DNA of 64,000 bases from Adiantum capillus-veneris (taxonomy: Eukaryota; Streptophyta; Polypodiopsida; Polypodiales; Pteridaceae), in contig CM043942.1 of the NCBI GenBank assembly GCA_014529385.2, forward strand, positions 61,665,184 to 61,729,183, given 5' to 3'. The translations under genes were made by a program, and so were the position numbers. The notes below the pieces were generated by a model. The model was given only the letters and a program-made list of their open reading frames with translations. It was not told the DNA's origin and ran no database searches. This document shows positions 33,929 through 44,134 of this stretch, piece by piece; the first letter of the stretch is position 1; the number at the start of each line of letters is the position of its first letter.

Positions 33929-34150
33929 CGCTGGAACAGATCGACGCAGAGAGAGCTGAAGACGAGTATTTTAGTCGCTTTATTACTCACCTCCTTCAAC
34001 ATTCCGACCCAACAGGTTCAAAATTGTTCATTTGATCGTGTCCACGTGTCACCTTTTCATGGGTTGTCTCACACACACCCTTCTTTCCATTGGTCGATCG
34101 TTTCTCTTCAACGTCATCGAGGAAGGACTCTTTCCTTTGAAAGTCTAAGG
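33929..34150 (-). promoter_or_regulatory. Upstream region of the transporter with a G-box
   Basis: The sequence upstream of the ATG contains the palindrome CACGTG (34043-34048, in the context TCCACGTGTC). On the minus strand a CCAAT lies at 34093-34089, and CGTCATCG (plus) at 34112-34119 contains a TGACG core. G-boxes bind plant bZIP/bHLH factors. Regulation by ER stress would fit the family, but it is an inference from short motifs. Confidence 0.4.
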
Positions 34151-34499
34151 GAGGAGTGGTCAATGAGAACCCCGTCCTGCTTGGTGCTTGGGGAGGTTGG
34201 ATTCCCCAAAAGTACTTGCAAATGTGGGCATCTTCGCTACCTACAGCGCAAGTAGCGTTTACACATAGCCGATGCAACCCCTACAAAAATCCTCTCCAAA
34301 CCAAATTTTTGCAGCGCATTCGAAGTTTGGAAGCCCAAAATTTTTTTTAAAAAACAAATAAAGTTTGTGTGTGAATGCTTCTTCTGTAAGCCAATCCGAT
34401 GTTGCCATCGAAAAGGTACTCTCACAAACTAAGAAATTGTTTGCTTGTGTGACCATGAGCAGGAGGTTGTGGCACATGAGAGGATATTTCATCTAGTCC

Positions 34500-36047
34500 C
34501 CCATTGCGCTAGGTAGGACGGGAAGATCTTGTTGATAAATGTACTTCGTGTGACCACAACATAAGAGTTGTATCCCTCAAATGGCTAGGGGGCTACAGCA
34601 AATGAAGCACAGTTCCACATGATTACTGCAATCCCTTGCAATTTTCCCTTGTCGACAAATGTTCCATCTTCTCTCTCCACCATGTCCCCGAACATGCATC
34701 AAATGAATGCTTGTCAACAGTCTCACCATCCTTCCTATAATAAACAGGACGATTGCCCTTGCGATAGAACATGCCTAAGAGCAATACCTCCATCTAAAAA
34801 ACAAAAAATCAATATGCAATCCCAAAATCCACAGCTTCTCACACTTCTTAGTAAATTTCTTACCCTTTCCCCTGTGCTCTTGCGCTTGTATTCCTGGGGT
34901 AAAATCAAAAGAATTGTTTGATAAGGTTTGAAGCCCACCTTTTTAGCATGCTTACTTATAACCCCAAAGTGGTCAGTAGAGCATAGAGTAATGTACCACC
35001 CTTGGCCTGCAACTATCAATGATGCTAGAGATGCAACTTTCTTACTTAAAGTGGTGAAAAATTGGTTCCAGTCAGGAACCTGTGGCAATATAAAGCCAAA
35101 GTAAATTATTCAAACTAACTTAAATTTGAACTATCGACATGAAGTGATAATATTGACAAGTACATACCACATCATAATTAAAGAACTCCACAAAAATCCA
35201 ATAGGAAAATCAGCAAACACAAGGGAAGCAACAAGGTGACTCTCCTTGCCTTCCACTGTCAAATCGTTAATGTTTAAATCCCGCAAGAATTGAAGTATCC
35301 TAAGACCCACCATTTGTAAAATCATTGGAATTATTATTTTTGTAAGAATTTGTGTAGCTAAGAGTGTACGAAAGAACCATTACTACTATACTTAGTTGGC
35401 CTCATCAACATGAGAAATTTTTCATAGATCAATTTGTATTGCATGAACTATGGTGTCGCTCTTTGGCAATGGCTCATCTAATTGAAAACGATAGATGTAA
35501 GCATTAGCAATGTAAAAAAATCTCTTAAGTATAGCAAAAGTACCTTCTACTTTCTCTCCATTATTCTTTTCCAATGAGGTCTTCATGGTTTCCCATTTTT
35601 CCTTCTTTGGAATAATGGAGTGCATGAAGTCAAGCCTTTTCTTGATTGAACAACCCGTGGAGGGCTCAAGAATTGGCTTCCCTTTCTTCGATGTGGAAGT
35701 TCCAGCTTTAAAGGAGTTTCCTCTCTTAGAAGATACACATTTATTGGAGGCAGATTCAACCTCCTCCATGGTTTGCTCCCACTGTAGACACATTGACTTG
35801 TTCTACAAAACATAATAACGAATAATCAATTAAACACTCTACTAATTGAATGACCTCTTATTTAATAAGTGAATAAACATACCATTAAAAAAGATTGCCT
35901 CACTTCTTTGATAAGAGCCAAGTGGGTAATCATCCAACAAGGGCAATGATCTTTCCTCCAATCATTGACTCCTTTGTTAACCATCCAAAAAAGAAACATA
36001 GAATCAATCCCTGAAAGGTCTTTCGAATCCTCTATCCTCTTTGGCAA
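34500..36047 (-). pseudogene. 3' half of a decayed multi-exon gene of unknown function
   Basis: Minus-strand exon-like segments continue a gene whose 5' half is at 48633-50052. The second part of an interrupted exon runs 36047-35883 and ends at a GTATGT donor. The next exon starts at 35802 after TTTTGTAG and stays in frame (N-K-S-M-C, a Lys/Ser-rich linker, then a Phe/Tyr-rich end) to about 35422. Later pieces lie at 35325-35131 (with L-V-F-A-D-F-P-I-G-F-L) and 35088-34735 (with D-W-N-Q-F-F and G-W-Y-I-T-L-C-S). The order of the last two blocks is loosely reminiscent of an adenine methyltransferase, but no catalytic motif can be confirmed. Frames below 34735 are broken. I do not recognise the family. 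Confidence 0.4.
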
Positions 36048-36274
36048 TGTTACCATATACATGTGGTAGTGATGTATGTGAACACACTAGGACCACCGGG
36101 GCATTTTTTCCCTCTTTAGGAGGTATTTTCCCCCGTGCATTGTATATACGCCCATCACTCTAGGTCTATCTATCTTTCCATTGCACACTAAGTAATACAC
36201 TCTCAATTGTGTGCCTTGAGCTTCCTTCGTCTTCTCCAAGCTGTGTGCGTTTCTCTGCAACCCTAATTCCAACA
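36048..36274 (+). repeat. Copia LTR 1 of the array (227 bp)
   Basis: TGTTACCATATAC to ATTCCAACA, with a TATA-like TGTATATACG inside. It is most similar to LTR 3 (48406-48632). Both are 227 bp and share the AAGTAATACACTCTCAATTG stretch that LTR 2 lacks. Confidence 0.9.
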
Positions 36275-36333
36275 ATTGGTATTAGGTTGCGTCCTCTCCC
36301 GGGCTTAGTCGCTGCTTCAAACAATTTCTGGCT

Positions 36334-37305
36334 ATGGCTGAAAATGTCTCAAAATGTACTATGGACACCCGCCATTCCGATCGAGGGGGGGAGTATATGT
36401 CTCATGAATTTGATGCATTTCTGGCTAGTCGTGGGATAAAACACCAATGTACAGTGCCTTATACACCTCAGCAAAATGGTGTTGCTGAGAGGAAAAACAG
36501 GTCACTGACAGAAATGGCACAATGTATGGTCAAAAGTCAAGCTTTGCCGCATTCTTTTTGGCTTGAGGCATTCATGTGTGCCACTTATGTACTTAACAGG
36601 TGTCCTACGAAAGCTTTTCAGTCTATTACTCCATATGAAGCATGGCATGATAGAAAGGCTTCTATTGAGCACATGCGTGTTTTTGGTTGTTTAGCATATA
36701 CTTTGGTGCCACAAACACAGCACAGAAAATTGGATGATAAGGCTGTCAAATGTATTTTTGTTGGTTATAGTGCTGAAATCAAAGGTTACAGGTTATATCA
36801 TCCGCAAACAAAGCGTATTCTGGTTTCACGGGATGTAGTGTTTGTGGAAGATTTTGTTCAACCCTTGCTGTCGTGTACTAGAGACAATAATGTTAGCTCA
36901 CAGGACATTTATGACACTTTGTTGCCTCTTTTCAGTGGTGGAAATACGAATGTAATTTCCAATGAGGCAAATGTACAGCCTATGGGGGTTTCTGAAAATG
37001 TTACAAATCAGCCTATAACTGATGCAAATGTACATGATGTACTTGATGAGGAAAGGGCTGAAAATGAGCAGGCTAGAGGTATGCCAAAATGGCTGGTGCA
37101 CACTTTGCGTGACAGTAAATTGGATGCACCTTTGTCTAGTCATACTCGTTCAGGCTCTCGCCATGCATCTTATGCATCAGATTGTTATGCTTTAGCTGTG
37201 TCTAGTTTACATGATGTTGAGGAGCCTCTGTCTTTTGATGAAGCACAGAATTCACAAAATTGGATGGCTGCCATGCAATCAGAGTATGATGCACTTATAG
37301 AAAAT
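36334..37305 (+). pseudogene. Copia integrase C-terminal half (body A)
   Basis: An open frame reads S-D-R-G-G-E-Y, Y-T-P-Q-Q-N-G-V-A-E-R-K-N, V-L-N-R-C-P-T-K-A, F-G-C-L-A-Y and F-V-G-Y-S, then a long acidic linker and W-M-A-A-M-Q-S-E-Y, the start of the reverse transcriptase. The integrase core's first Asp region is missing because the 5' LTR is joined to the middle of the integrase (near 36310). The frame is cut at 37305 by the LTR element inserted there, where translation runs on into its LTR. Confidence 0.9.
37301..37305. other. Target site duplication AAAAT (left copy)
   Basis: AAAAT here and at 39065-39069 flank the element at 37306-39064. Body B (about 46877) shows the empty site with a single AAAAT before GACACATGG. 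Confidence 0.95.
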
Positions 37306-37628
37306 TGTTGGGTTCCAAGCCCAAGTCTAGTCTAGTAAAATTGTGTCTGTGGGAATATGTCCTACAACATGCAATTAGCTCACACAGTTTGCATGGCATG
37401 AACATCTTTTATATATTGTAAGTTGTTTTTTAACCAAAAAAAATTTGTAAGAAGCAGCGCATTATTTTTCTCTGTGTCGAATCCTCTCTCCATTCCTCGT
37501 TCTGTTGCGCTCCCTCCTCGCTATGGCTCCTCGGTGGCACCCACCATAGCCCTCGTTTCCAAACACTTGGTATCAGAGCTTTGGGGTTTATCCTCTGAGG
37601 CCTTGGCTTGGAAAACACCGAGTGTGAG

Positions 37629-37659
<31 letters not shown>

Positions 37660-39064
37660 CTCTGCAATTCAGTGATTCTCTAGAGAGTGGGGACAAATTT
37701 AACCCATGTAAGGATATGGAAGCCCGAGCCTGTGTTGCACTCTGCCCCTGCGACGTAGTCTTCTCCTGCAATGCAAAGAAAATCACAGATGGGGATGCGT
37801 CCTTCTTCAAGACCTGCATGACATATGCGCTACTCATAGACAACTGTTGGGGAACCTTAGTGTGCTATGTGTGTGGCCCTTTGGGCTACTGGTTCACCTA
37901 CATACCTTGCTATGCGGCAAGATATCAAAAGCATCTTAGACTCAAAAGAGGTCAACCGGATGTCCCTCTTGGTGACAAAGAGGCTCACTTCTTGTACCAC
38001 CCTTGCACGCTGTCCCAAAAATCTCTCCGAGCTATTTCAGTTCCCAATGAGGAGGTTGGACAGTTGCTAGATGAAAAAAATGATTTTAGGCATTTTATCT
38101 ATGCAAAGATATATAATATATGCCAAAAAAATCAAGTTGCAGTTACTCACTGCATTCGATCTACTCAACAATAATGACAAAGGCTTCATTGCAATTTCTT
38201 GCAACTTGCTAAGGCTGCATGGAATTTTTACAAGCTTGCATTGGCATTTGAGCCATGTGCAGAGATTTCTCTGACGGTAATGGCTTCTCCTTTAATGATG
38301 TGTTTATGGAGGATATTGACCATGATAAGGATGAACACGGTAGACATGAACCCTCACAAGCAAGGGATATTTATGTGGACCCCTGGTTTTACAGTGAGGC
38401 ATACTATTATCAAGTCTAGAGTATTATTTCCACGTCATAGTTTTATTTTGTAAATTCAAGTAATTGTCATGTCCCAGTTGTATGGGCTCTAGACACTTCC
38501 ACACATGAGTGGTAAGACCTCCCAAATTATCAGTTTTTTGTTCTCAAGTCCTATTTTGTTACGGCTTTTCATGAGGTTACTGGGTACACCTTAAACCCAA
38601 GGTTTGACAGTGAACCAAAAACTCCATTTTTTGGTAGCTGCCTACACCCTATCTGTTCAAGGGGGGGTTACTGACCTAGCACCAGGTTATGGATACACCA
38701 CAAATCCTTGGTTGTGAGAGAACCTAAAGCTCACGGTTGACGAGTACACCAAAAACTCGAGATATCATGAGAGTGCTCTGTTTAGTTCGGGCTTGAGGGG
38801 GGGATTGTTGGATTCCAAGCCCAAGTCTAGTCTAGTAAAATTGTGTTTGTGGGAACATGTCCTACAACACGCAATTAACACACACAGTTTGAATGGCATG
38901 AACATCTTTTATATATTGTAAGTTGTTTTTTAACCAAAAAAAAATGTAAGAAGCAGCGCATTATTTTTCTCTGTGTCGAATCCTCTCTCCATTCCTTGTT
39001 CTGTTGCACTCCCTCCTCGCCATGGCTCCTCGGTGGCACCCACCATAGCCCTCGTTTCCAAACA
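37306..39064 (+). mobile_element. Non-autonomous LTR retrotransposon (1.76 kb) inside copia body A
   Basis: LTRs at 37306-37565 (260 bp) and 38806-39064 (259 bp) both run TGTTGG to CCAAACA and are nearly identical. The primer site TGGTATCAGAGC is at 37568-37579 and the polypurine tract GAGGGGGGGA at about 38795-38804. Perfect AAAAT duplications flank it. The internal 1.24 kb has one open frame, 37608-38174, with no gag or pol motif. Towards its 3' end, words such as GGTACACC and AACCCAAGG recur. It must have depended on another element's proteins. High LTR similarity suggests it is younger than its host element. Confidence 0.95.
37608..38174 (+). CDS. Hypothetical ORF of the non-autonomous LTR element
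   Basis: This is an open frame of 188 codons that starts by reading a GA microsatellite as Arg-Glu repeats. It continues into a Cys-containing, fairly hydrophobic middle (G-T-L-V-C-Y-V-C-G-P) and a charged end. No retrotransposon domain is visible. It may be a degraded captured sequence or may not be translated at all. Confidence 0.25.
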
Positions 39065-39676
39065 AAAATGACACATGGACTTTATGTGATTTGCCTCCTG
39101 GCAAAAAGGCCATTGGTACGAAGTGGGTTTACAAGTTGAAACGCAAGCCGGATGGTGAGATCGATCGCCATAAGGCTTGCCTTGTTGCAAAGGGTTATGC
39201 ACAACAAAAAGGCATAGATTATGAAGAGACTTTTGCTCCCACTTGTCGTATGACTACTGTGCGTTTTCTATGTGCATTGGCAGCTCATTTTGGTTGGGAT
39301 GTACATCAATCAGACATTGTTACTGCTTTCTTGAACGGTGACATATTTGAGAAAGTTTATGTAACGCAGCCTCGCGGTTTTGTCAAGAAAGGACAAGAGG
39401 ACAAAGTGTGCAGATGTAAGAAGGCTTTGTATGGGTTGAAGCAATCTCCTCGTGCTTGGTATGAGAAAGCTGACACTCATTTGGTCAAACAAGGATTTCA
39501 TAACAATCCAACAAAAAGCACACTGTATGTAAAGCGTGAGGGTGATGTACTTCTCATTGTGGTTATGTAGATGATTTGCTGATCACTGGACCAAATGAGA
39601 GACATATTGTTGAATTCAAGACTGATTTGAAAGGTACCTTCAAGATGAAAGATTTGGGACTGTTGCATCATTACTT
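39065..39676 (+). pseudogene. Copia reverse transcriptase, first part (body A)
   Basis: The frame continues the reverse transcriptase after the inserted LTR element: K-A-I-G-T-K-W-V-Y-K-L-K, R-L/C-V-A-K-G-Y-A-Q, Q-S-D-I-V-T-A-F-L-N-G and Y-G-L-K-Q-S-P-R-A-W. A one-base defect lies immediately before the catalytic YVDD: the open frame ends with TAG at 39568-39570, while YVDD is read from 39564-39575 in the next register. The coding sequence is then cut at 39676 by the insertion at 39677. Confidence 0.92.
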
Positions 39677-39745
39677 CGTTAGCGTAGGAGGCCAAAACGC
39701 AATTCTGGCTCCACGTTAACCCACGTTGCTGCTGTCTTCGCTATT

Positions 39746-39788
39746 TTTACTTCGTTAGCATGTATCGGGATTTAACTAACGAAGTAAA
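39746..39788. repeat. Hairpin with 13-bp perfect arms
   Basis: TTTACTTCGTTAG (39746-39758) faces CTAACGAAGTAAA (39776-39788) with a 17-base loop. The same CTTCGTTAGC motif marks both ends of the surrounding insertion. Confidence 0.9.
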
Positions 39789-41690
39789 CATCTACGCAGC
39801 CTCCCTGCGCCCAACACTTCTGGCGACTCCCTCATGGCTTGGCGTTTCCTCTTCTGTAGTGCCCAAAGGTCCGGCTCGGCTTAGACTCCCTAGGCCCGTA
39901 CTCCCCTTTCTGCTTTTGGTAGCTCTGAGTCCTCCTATGTTCTTCACTGGCGGCTTCTCACCTCCCTTTCTTAGGATCAGCCCGACACACTCTTCCTTTA
40001 TCTCCAGCAGCATCTTGCGGCTTTCACTGCCCTCCCTTCTGGTCATCCACTCGGGCATGCTTGCCACACACGAGGTCTCAACCTCCCTCTTTTCCCCCTA
40101 CTCTAGCGACCCCCCTTCTCTGCTTCCTCCCTGCACAGATGCCCGTACCTTCTTATTGTAGTGCTCTTTCAACTCAAGTCGTTTCCCCCTTGGCCCTCTT
40201 TTTAAATGTGCAGGTAATGGCTCCAGAGTGAGCCTCTCAATTGACTCTCTCCCTGGCCTTCGAGCTCCTCCCCTTTGTAATATAACGCTAACGGCTCCCT
40301 CCTTTCCAACGCTCTCCCTCATATTGCTCCTGGCGACCCATTATTCATGCATGCCTTGCCGGCCCTGCTCGCACCACTTGTTGCTTTCCCCTCCATGCAA
40401 GCCGTGAAGTAGCGACTGTACCGCCCTTCCTGCTCGCAGTTGACTCCAGCAACGTTTTCCTTTTTGATGCATTTATGTATTCGACCTTAACTCCAGCTCT
40501 TTAAAAAAAAAAACTTGTTTAACTCCGCTTCCCACGCCGCCAATTGCCTTCGCCTATCGACCTTCTTTACCCAAGAAAAGAACTTCTCTTTTGTCTCCTT
40601 TCCCTCCTCTACGCAATGTCCACCAAAACCCAAGGCAAACGAAACATTGCCATGCACAAGATCATCCCAACCACGCTATTCCTAAGCACAATATGTTCTA
40701 CCAGAGCTCGTTGCAATCAAGGCAATTCAAGTGATGTAATTTTGGATATAAAGCACCACATTAAGCATATATATGGACCAAAGCTTTGCTTAACACAATA
40801 TGTTCCTTTGATAGTCCCCATCGAGCCAGCATTATCCTCGCTTGCCCATGTCATCGGCTTCGTAAAGCTGCTTTCCTTCAAGACACAAGCATAAATAAAG
40901 CATCTGGAGAAGGTCCTTTCCATCGCATATCATTATAATAGTATGTAGCTCCTCTATCATGGCTAAACCTAGTATATCAATTGAAGCATTGTCAAGCTGT
41001 CAATTTGGCCGAAATATTGACTAAAGCAGTGCCATTCTCCATACTTGGCCTGCATACCAACAAAGGCAATGCTGAGCATATCAATTTTTCCCTGCTCTTC
41101 AAATTGACGTGGTCTACATCCTTTGGCCCTATTTCCTACCCTGGAAGAAGAGCAACATGACAACACCCCCCCCCCCCCTACACGCCCCCCTCTGAACCTG
41201 CTCGACATGTGCCAATTGTTATGTGTACTTGCAAGCTTACACATATAGCCACCTAATCACTGCCCCTCTATAGGTATGCTCTAAAAAATTCTTTGAACCT
41301 GCATCTTTGTAAGTATATATCCATCTCAAATAAAGAAAATGGAACGAATGAAGCATACGTCTCATGTACGTAATATGGTCCCTATGGCGTGGCACATAGA
41401 CATACCCTTACCCCAAGTCAGAGAGATCATCTGGCCCTCCTGGATCAAATGCAAAAATAAGAAACATGTCAAGTATTGGAGCTTCATAAAACACTGCCAA
41501 CATTTGCTGTTGCAAAAGTCTATTATGTGTGTACACGTTGTAAACTTCACACAAAATAATATCATAGCTCGGTCCCAATAACATGCATCCGTATGGAATC
41601 TGGTTCCAAAACTTTTTGGATCCACTTGATTCAAACTTTATATTGAGCATATGCCACCTGTAATCTTTGCAAGGTAGGAAAATTTGCCCG
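39789..41690. other. Insertion cargo without recognised gene
   Basis: The sequence is pyrimidine-rich up to about 40400, then of mixed composition. Open frames here (for example 39760-40161) are Ser/Leu/Pro-rich and lack motifs. A 14-base C run lies at about 41165-41178. A minus-strand stretch at 41650-41408 has protein-like composition but no known domain. Confidence 0.35.
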
Positions 41691-41692
41691 AA

Positions 41693-42091
41693 TTAAGAGA
41701 AAGATCCCAAAACCTGTTGGTGATTGGTAATTAAGACAATCTGACCTTTAGCATGCATACAAGAGTAGCTACTCCCTTTTTCTTGTAACCATAAACTCCC
41801 TGACATAATCAATGAAAAGAAAAATGCAATAAAAAATCCATATTGTGCATACCCCTTGAAGAAGATAGCAAGCATTTGGTTATCTTGCCACCTTGGTTGA
41901 CAACCTGGCATACCATCTGAACCCTCTGTAACCACATAGTTAGCATGAACCTTTTCACAATTTGTACTTATATCATAGATATTCTTGATTAGAATTCCAA
42001 CTTGGTTAGCTTCTACCTGTGAATCTACATCTGCATCCACAACACACTCCATTAAACAGGCAGAGCCATGAAAATATGCATCATCTACCAC
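41693..42091 (-). pseudogene. Exon-like fragment of an unknown gene
   Basis: On the minus strand, the first 70 residues (A-C-L-M-E-C-V-V-D-A-D-V-D, V-G-I-L-I-K-N-I, S-T-N-C-E-K-V-H-A-N-Y-V-V-T-E-G) look like real protein. After about 41880 the translation becomes hydrophobic and arbitrary, as if an exon had ended. I cannot name the family. It may be a captured host exon. Confidence 0.3.
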
Positions 42092-42239
42092 TAAGAGAGT
42101 TCTTTAAAGATGGAATATATATAATTGAGCAAAGCTGTTGTGGCATGGTAGTGTTACTTCTGTGAGCTAAGAGCTCGAGGGTGCATGGGCGACGCTACTG
42201 TAAAGGAGCCACTAAGGTTTGCATGAAGGAAGCCGCTAG

Positions 42240-42570
42240 TTGCATGGAATGCTCTTATTTAAGTGGGGTACCCTCAACATGAAGGTGATGAGGATATATT
42301 CAATTGTTTCTATAGGATGCGAGCTCAGAGTGTCCCTCCAAATGTTATCAGAGGCTGTTGGAAAAAGATGTAGTGCTTGGCACAGTCTTGGTCGATATGT
42401 ACGCCAAATGTGGTGCGCTTGAGAAAGCACAAAAAGTCCTTGAGGAGATTCTTATCCAGAATGTCGCCTCTTCAAATGCATTGATTGCGAGATGTGCACA
42501 ACGAGAACAGAGCCAAAAAGCTCTAGACTATTTCCAGTAGATGCGAAATGTAGTGCCATTGCGATAGCAC
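42240..42570 (+). pseudogene. PPR (pentatricopeptide repeat) gene fragment
   Basis: A frame from about 42358 reads D-V-V-L-G-T-V-L-V-D-M-Y-A-K-C-G-A-L-E-K-A-Q-K-V, then N-V-A-S-S-N-A-L-I-A, then a TAG where a further residue is expected. This is the canonical PLS-type PPR pattern of plant organelle RNA-binding proteins. About two repeats are present and the surrounding frames are broken, so it is a fragment, probably carried by the insertion that surrounds it. Confidence 0.85.
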
Positions 42571-42599
42571 GAGAATTTTCTGATGAGTATCCTCTCTAG

Positions 42600-43306
42600 G
42601 CTATCATCTCACTCCAGAAGCATTGCAGGCAAAGCAACATACCCAAAAGCGTGATATCCACTTGCCATGTGCATCCATCTCAAGCTTCGACAACTCGATA
42701 GTGGTGATGGCAAATGCCAGTTCATGTTGGATTCAAAAAGAACACGCTGGGGTCTTCTCCTCTCCTTAACCAATGGACTTGTTTACGCAAGTGCTAGAGT
42801 TGCAAAGAAACTTACACCATGGAGTTGCAAGGAAACTTACAGCAGGGAAAAAAAGAAATATGATGAGGGAGAGGAGGGAGAGCAGCTTCACTTTGAGGGC
42901 AGTGACAAACTTTACTTAGTTGAAGGATGGAAGCACAATCAGGACTTTGTTTTCTCCTCAGTGGGTTGGAGAATCTGATGCTAGACGATGGTGTGTCGGT
43001 TGGGCTGTAGACTTGCACATCAACCACTGGACTCTAAGGGGCTGTCTTCTCGCCATCCCCAATCGGAATGAGGCACAAGCGTACTGCATGTGCGCTTCTA
43101 TCGGCGACAAGCCGTTGCGCATTGTACATTAATTTTCTGGGTCAAAATTGAGCATCTTATAACTCTTGGTCACACACAGGATTATGTCAACTTAAGATGA
43201 TAGGATAAGTGGAATACAAAGCACAATCTCTCTCTCTCTCTCAAGCTTCTCTCTTCTGGGTTCTTGTTTTCTCCTACCCTTGGGCTCACTTCAATCCAAT
43301 ACAAAT
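42600..43306 (+). other. Remaining insertion cargo, no gene supported
   Basis: Open frames at 42667-42978 and 42920-43132 have no motif and overlap each other in different registers. A short CT tract lies at 43229-43242. Confidence 0.35.
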
Positions 43307-43327
43307 GCGGCTAACGAAGCACTCTAG

Positions 43328-43850
43328 TTACTTGGGTATACAATTTAAGCAGTGTGATGGTGGTATTGTCTTGTGTCAGAAAAGTTACATAGAGACATTG
43401 TTATGTAAATTTGGACTTGAGGATTGCAAACCTATTGCCACTCCCATGGAAATAGGTTTGAAGTTGAGTCTACATGATGCTTGCGATCCTGCTGATGTCA
43501 CTCTTTACCAAACTGCTGTTGGCTGCCTCATTTATGTATGCAACACGAGGCCGGATATTCAATTTGCAGTCTCACAGGTCAATAGATTTATGCATAGCCG
43601 AGGGTCTAAGCATTGGCAGGCTGTCAAGAGGATTTTCCGTTACCTTAGTGGCACTTTACATCTTGGCTTGCTTTATCCCAAGGGGGGATCATTACCACTA
43701 TGTCAGGGAGAGGCTCTCAACAGGAGAGATCAACTTGGCTTATGTGCCAACACAGGACAACCTTGCAGATCTTTTCACAAAGGCATTGTCTCGTGAGAAG
43801 CTTGAAGCTTTCTGCAAAGCTTTGGGCTTGCTCCCCTTTGTGGATTGATT
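43328..43850 (+). pseudogene. Copia reverse transcriptase end and RNase H with internal deletion (body A)
   Basis: The frame resumes after the insertion with Y-L-G-I-Q-F, S-Y-I-E-T-L-L, C-K-P-I-A-T-P-M and Y-V-C-N-T-R-P-D-I-Q-F-A-V, up to G-G-S-L-P. At about 43690 it jumps to the far end of RNase H (H-Y-H-Y-V-R-E-R, then Y-V-P-T-Q-D-N-L-A-D-L-F-T-K-A-L). Compared with body B, about 328 bp are missing, including the RNase H catalytic region. The two breakpoints share CATT. Confidence 0.9.
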
Positions 43851-43923
43851 GTGTCCTCAGGGCATGGCACTTCCCTTTACTCATGTGTCAGCTCTCGTTC
43901 ACCGCATCACTCCAGGGGGAATT

Positions 43924-44134
43924 TGTTACCATATACATGTGGTAGTGATGTGTGTGAACACACTAGGACCGTCGGGGCATTTTTTCCCTCTTTAGGAGGT
44001 TTTTCCCCCCGTGCATTGTATATACACCCATCACTTTAGGGCTATCTATCTTTCCATTGCACACTCTATTGTGTGCCTTGAGCTTCCTTCGTCTGCCAAG
44101 CTGTGTGCGTTTCTCTGCAACCCTAATTCCAACA
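43924..44134 (+). repeat. Copia LTR 2 of the array (211 bp)
   Basis: TGTTACCATATAC to ATTCCAACA, preceded by the purine tract CCAGGGGGA. It lacks a stretch before TCTATTGTGTG that LTR 1 and LTR 3 keep, and shares ACCGTCGGGG and CATCACTTTAG with the LTR at 56808. It belongs to a different subgroup from its outer neighbours. Confidence 0.9.

Larger units (their letters stand above)
39677..43327 (+). mobile_element. 3.65-kb insertion flanked by TTACTT, carrying gene fragments
   Basis: Body B has the uninterrupted sequence CATTACTTGGGT. Here TTACTT is present on both sides (39671-39676 and 43328-43333) with 3651 bp between. Near the ends, CTTCGTTAGC (39674-39683) faces GCTAACGAAG (43310-43319); the right copy lies 8 bases inside the boundary. 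Near the left end a hairpin repeats the same motif. The cargo includes a PPR fragment and minus-strand exon-like pieces. The class is unclear: it has features of a TIR transposon that has taken up host gene fragments, but no transposase is seen. Confidence 0.65.
36048..44134 (+). mobile_element. Copia element body A of a two-body array, with two later insertions
   Basis: LTR at 36048-36274, a degenerate primer site (ATTGGTATTAGG), then a body that starts within the integrase because gag, protease and the integrase core start are missing. The polymerase follows and the body ends at an LTR at 43924-44134. It is interrupted at 37306-39064 by a non-autonomous LTR element and at 39677-43327 by another insertion. 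Body B (44135-48632) adjoins and shares the middle LTR. Confidence 0.85.

Noticed and set aside
39760-40161. 133-codon Ser/Pro/Leu-rich frame near the left end of the 3.65-kb insertion
   Set aside because: It reads through the terminal hairpin and a pyrimidine-rich stretch, with no motif and no support for translation.
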